From the NCBI GenBank assembly GCA_035538795.1, contig DATLJS010000053.1, positions 43,365 through 107,364 on the forward strand: 64,000 nt of DNA, written 5' to 3'. The DNA is from JAJZGK01 sp035538795 (GTDB lineage Bacteria; Pseudomonadota; Alphaproteobacteria; Rhodospirillales; Magnetospirillaceae). Position numbers and translations under genes: made by a program. Position 1 is the stretch's first letter. The number at the start of each line of letters is the position of its first letter. The notes beneath the pieces are model-generated. The model ran no database searches, had not been told where the DNA came from, and worked only from the letters and a program-made list of their open reading frames with translations. Shown piece after piece: positions 62,460-64,000 of this stretch.

Positions 62460-63476
62460 TTAGTAGGGTTCTTCCAGCTTCTTGGCCAGCTCTTCGATGT
62501 TCTCCGGCGGCCAATTGGGAATTTCCATACCGAGGTGCAGGCCCATCTGAGCCAACACTTCCTTGATTTCGTTCAGCGACTTGCGGCCGAAGTTCGGAGT
62601 GCGGAGCATTTCCGCCTCGGTCTTCTGCACCAGATCGCCGATGTAGATGATGTTGTCGTTCTTCAGGCAGTTCGCCGAGCGGACAGACAGTTCCAGTTCG
62701 TCGACCTTGCGCAGCAGGTTCTTGTTGAAGGGCAGTTCGTCCTTCTTCTCTTCCTCGGCAACCGCCTGCGGTTCCTCGAAGTTGATGAACAGCTGCAGTT
62801 GGTCCTGAAGGATGCGGGCGGCCAGGGCCACGGCATCTTCGGGGGTCACGGCACCGTTGGTCTCGATGGTCAGCGACAGCTTGTCGTAGTCGGTGACCTG
62901 ACCAACGCGGGTGTTTTCCACCTTGTAAGCGATCTTGCGGACCGGCGAGAAGATGGCGTCGATCGGGATCAAGCCGATCGGGCTGTCTTCGGGACGGTTC
63001 AGAGCGGCCGGGACGTAGCCCTTGCCGGTCTCGACGGTGAACTCCATGTTCAGCGTCGCGCCGTCGTCCAGGGTGCAAAGCACCAGATCGGGATCCATGA
63101 TCTCGATGTCATGACCAGCTTCGATCATGCCGGCCTTCACTTCGCCGGGGCCGGTGGCGCGCAGCGACATGCGCTTCGGGCCTTCGCCGTGCATGCGCAG
63201 CCCCAAGGTCTTGATGTTCAGGATGATGTCGGTGACATCCTCGCGAACGCCGGGAACCGAGGAGAATTCATGCAGAACGCCATCGATATGGATGGCGGAG
63301 ACGGCAGCGCCCTGCAGCGAGGACAGCAGCACGCGACGCAGGGCGTTGCCCAGCGTCAGGCCGAAACCACGCTCCAGAGGCTCGGCGACCACAACGGCGC
63401 TGCGGGACGCGTCAGCGCCCGGCTCGATGGCCAGCTTGTTCGGCTTGATCAGTTCCTGCCAGTTGCGTTGAATCAC
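62460..63476 (-). CDS. rpoA: DNA-directed RNA polymerase subunit alpha
   Basis: RNA polymerase alpha, 338 residues. The N-terminal dimerisation domain has GFGLTLGNALRRVLLSSLQG; the C-terminal domain has the UP-element and activator-binding LRTPNFGRKSLNEIKEVL. GTG at 63476 gives MIQRNWQEL, the family start. It lies between rpsK and rplQ as in most bacteria. Confidence 0.98.
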   Translation of the reverse strand: MIQRNWQELIKPNKLAIEPGADASRSAVVVAEPLERGFGLTLGNALRRVLLSSLQGAAVSAIHIDGVLHEFSSVPGVREDVTDIILNIKTLGLRMHGEGPKRMSLRATGPGEVKAGMIEAGHDIEIMDPDLVLCTLDDGATLNMEFTVETGKGYVPAALNRPEDSPIGLIPIDAIFSPVRKIAYKVENTRVGQVTDYDKLSLTIETNGAVTPEDAVALAARILQDQLQLFINFEEPQAVAEEEKKDELPFNKNLLRKVDELELSVRSANCLKNDNIIYIGDLVQKTEAEMLRTPNFGRKSLNEIKEVLAQMGLHLGMEIPNWPPENIEELAKKLEEPY

Positions 63477-63579
63477 GGGCGTAGCCTCATGCTAGAAACG
63501 GCCGACAAAGCCGTGTTGTCCAACGGCACAACCGCCGGCCACTTGGACCGGCGGTGCGCCAAAGATTTGCGAAGGGACC

Positions 63580-63972
63580 TTAGACCCGACGACGCTTGCG
63601 CGGACGGCAACCGTTGTGCGGGATCGGGGTCACATCGCGGATCGAGGTGATGGCAAAGCCAACAGCCTGCAGGGCGCGCAGAGCGGATTCACGTCCGGCG
63701 CCGGGGCCTTTGACCTCGACCTCCAGAGTGCGCATGCCATGCTCGGCAGCCTTGCGGCCGGCGTCCTCGGCGGCCACCTGGGCAGCGTAAGGGGTCGACT
63801 TGCGCGAACCCTTGAAGCCCTGCATGCCCGACGACGACCAAGCGATGGTGTTGCCCTGGGCATCGGTGATGGTGATCATGGTGTTGTTGAACGTAGCGTT
63901 CACATGAGCCACGCCCGAGGTGATGTTCTTGCGTTCGCGACGACGCGGACGCTGAGCAGCTGCCTTGGCCAT
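63580..63972 (-). CDS. rpsK: 30S ribosomal protein S11
   Basis: uS11, 130 residues, in the platform of the small subunit. GVAHVNATFNNTMITITDA and DVTPIPHNGCRPRKRRRV are the family signatures. It follows rpsM by one base and precedes rpoA. Confidence 0.98.
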   Translation of the reverse strand: MAKAAAQRPRRRERKNITSGVAHVNATFNNTMITITDAQGNTIAWSSSGMQGFKGSRKSTPYAAQVAAEDAGRKAAEHGMRTLEVEVKGPGAGRESALRALQAVGFAITSIRDVTPIPHNGCRPRKRRRV

Positions 63973-63973
63973 A

Positions 63974-64000
63974 TTAACGGGTCGCCTTCTTCTTGCCGGC
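63974..64000 (-). CDS. rpsM: 30S ribosomal protein S13, C-terminal end
   Basis: Only the last eight codons and the stop are present (AGKKKATR). The basic end and its position directly before rpsK fit uS13, whose typical end is GKKK-rich. The rest lies outside the window. Confidence 0.85.
   Translation of the reverse strand, partial: AGKKKATR

Overview
This is 64 kb of ordinary chromosome from a high-GC alphaproteobacterium. A member of the Rhodospirillales close to Magnetospirillum/Rhodospirillum fits best. The evidence is gene content: RcdA, TrcR (DUF1013), DUF1192, DUF2336, ATP12 and COQ9 proteins, a three-subunit pntAA-pntAB-pntB transhydrogenase like that of Rhodospirillum rubrum, a rhodoquinone-biosynthesis RquA, and a ROSE-type RNA thermometer before an Hsp20 gene. 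I see no rRNA, insertion sequence, phage gene, integrase or CRISPR array. One tRNA (Leu, anticodon GAG) is present. The genus is an inference.

Layout. 1-8.7 kb: end of an EamA permease, efp-suhB, a three-gene envelope block (Pro/Ala-rich OmpA protein, ExbB/TolQ-like channel, MotB-like peptidoglycan-binding protein), cyaY, rpmE, a membrane class III cyclase and rcdA. 8.7-15.7 kb: hsp20 with heat-shock promoter and thermometer, DUF1192, a quinone oxidoreductase, trcR, an HD-GYP protein, prpE, a small secreted Lys/Ala-rich protein and a DUF465 protein. 15.7-26.5 kb: ubiX, a PAS-GGDEF cyclase, DUF2336, pfkA, a second DUF465 protein, a degenerate GGDEF protein, purE-purK, dedA, coq9, def, a TetR regulator with a palindromic operator candidate, and rpsU. 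26.5-42.6 kb: a GT90 transferase, dctA, a TPR-methyltransferase, pntB-pntAB-pntAA, rquA, pepF, an acyl-CoA ligase, a methyltransferase, a hypothetical, a flagellin-like protein, an Hpt/response-regulator pair, an SDR and a RidA protein. 42.6-55.9 kb: a Rieske protein, maeB, tRNA-Leu, lipB, acyP, pccA-pccB, atp12, an asmA-like gene, a HAD phosphatase, a hypothetical and an RluC-type pseudouridine synthase. 55.9-64 kb: a membrane transglutaminase-like protein, a Cache chemoreceptor, rarA, degP, and the end of the ribosomal operon (rpsM-rpsK-rpoA-rplQ) on the minus strand.

Themes. Quinone and redox metabolism recurs: ubiX, coq9, rquA, transhydrogenase and a quinone oxidoreductase. Rhodoquinone plus a proton-pumping transhydrogenase points to a facultative organism able to run low-potential respiration. 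prpE and pccAB make propionyl-CoA and carboxylate it, and maeB and dctA handle C4 acids. Cyclic-nucleotide signalling is dense: one class III cyclase, one active-looking GGDEF, one degenerate GGDEF, one HD-GYP. rcdA and trcR belong to the alphaproteobacterial cell-cycle circuit.

The observations most worth following are the rquA reading frame, whose conserved N-terminus has no ATG, GTG or TTG in frame but has an ATT behind GGAG; the ExbB/MotB-like/OmpA block; the thermometer before hsp20; the TetR palindrome; the membrane transglutaminase-like protein; and several short tandem duplications that all lie just past gene ends.
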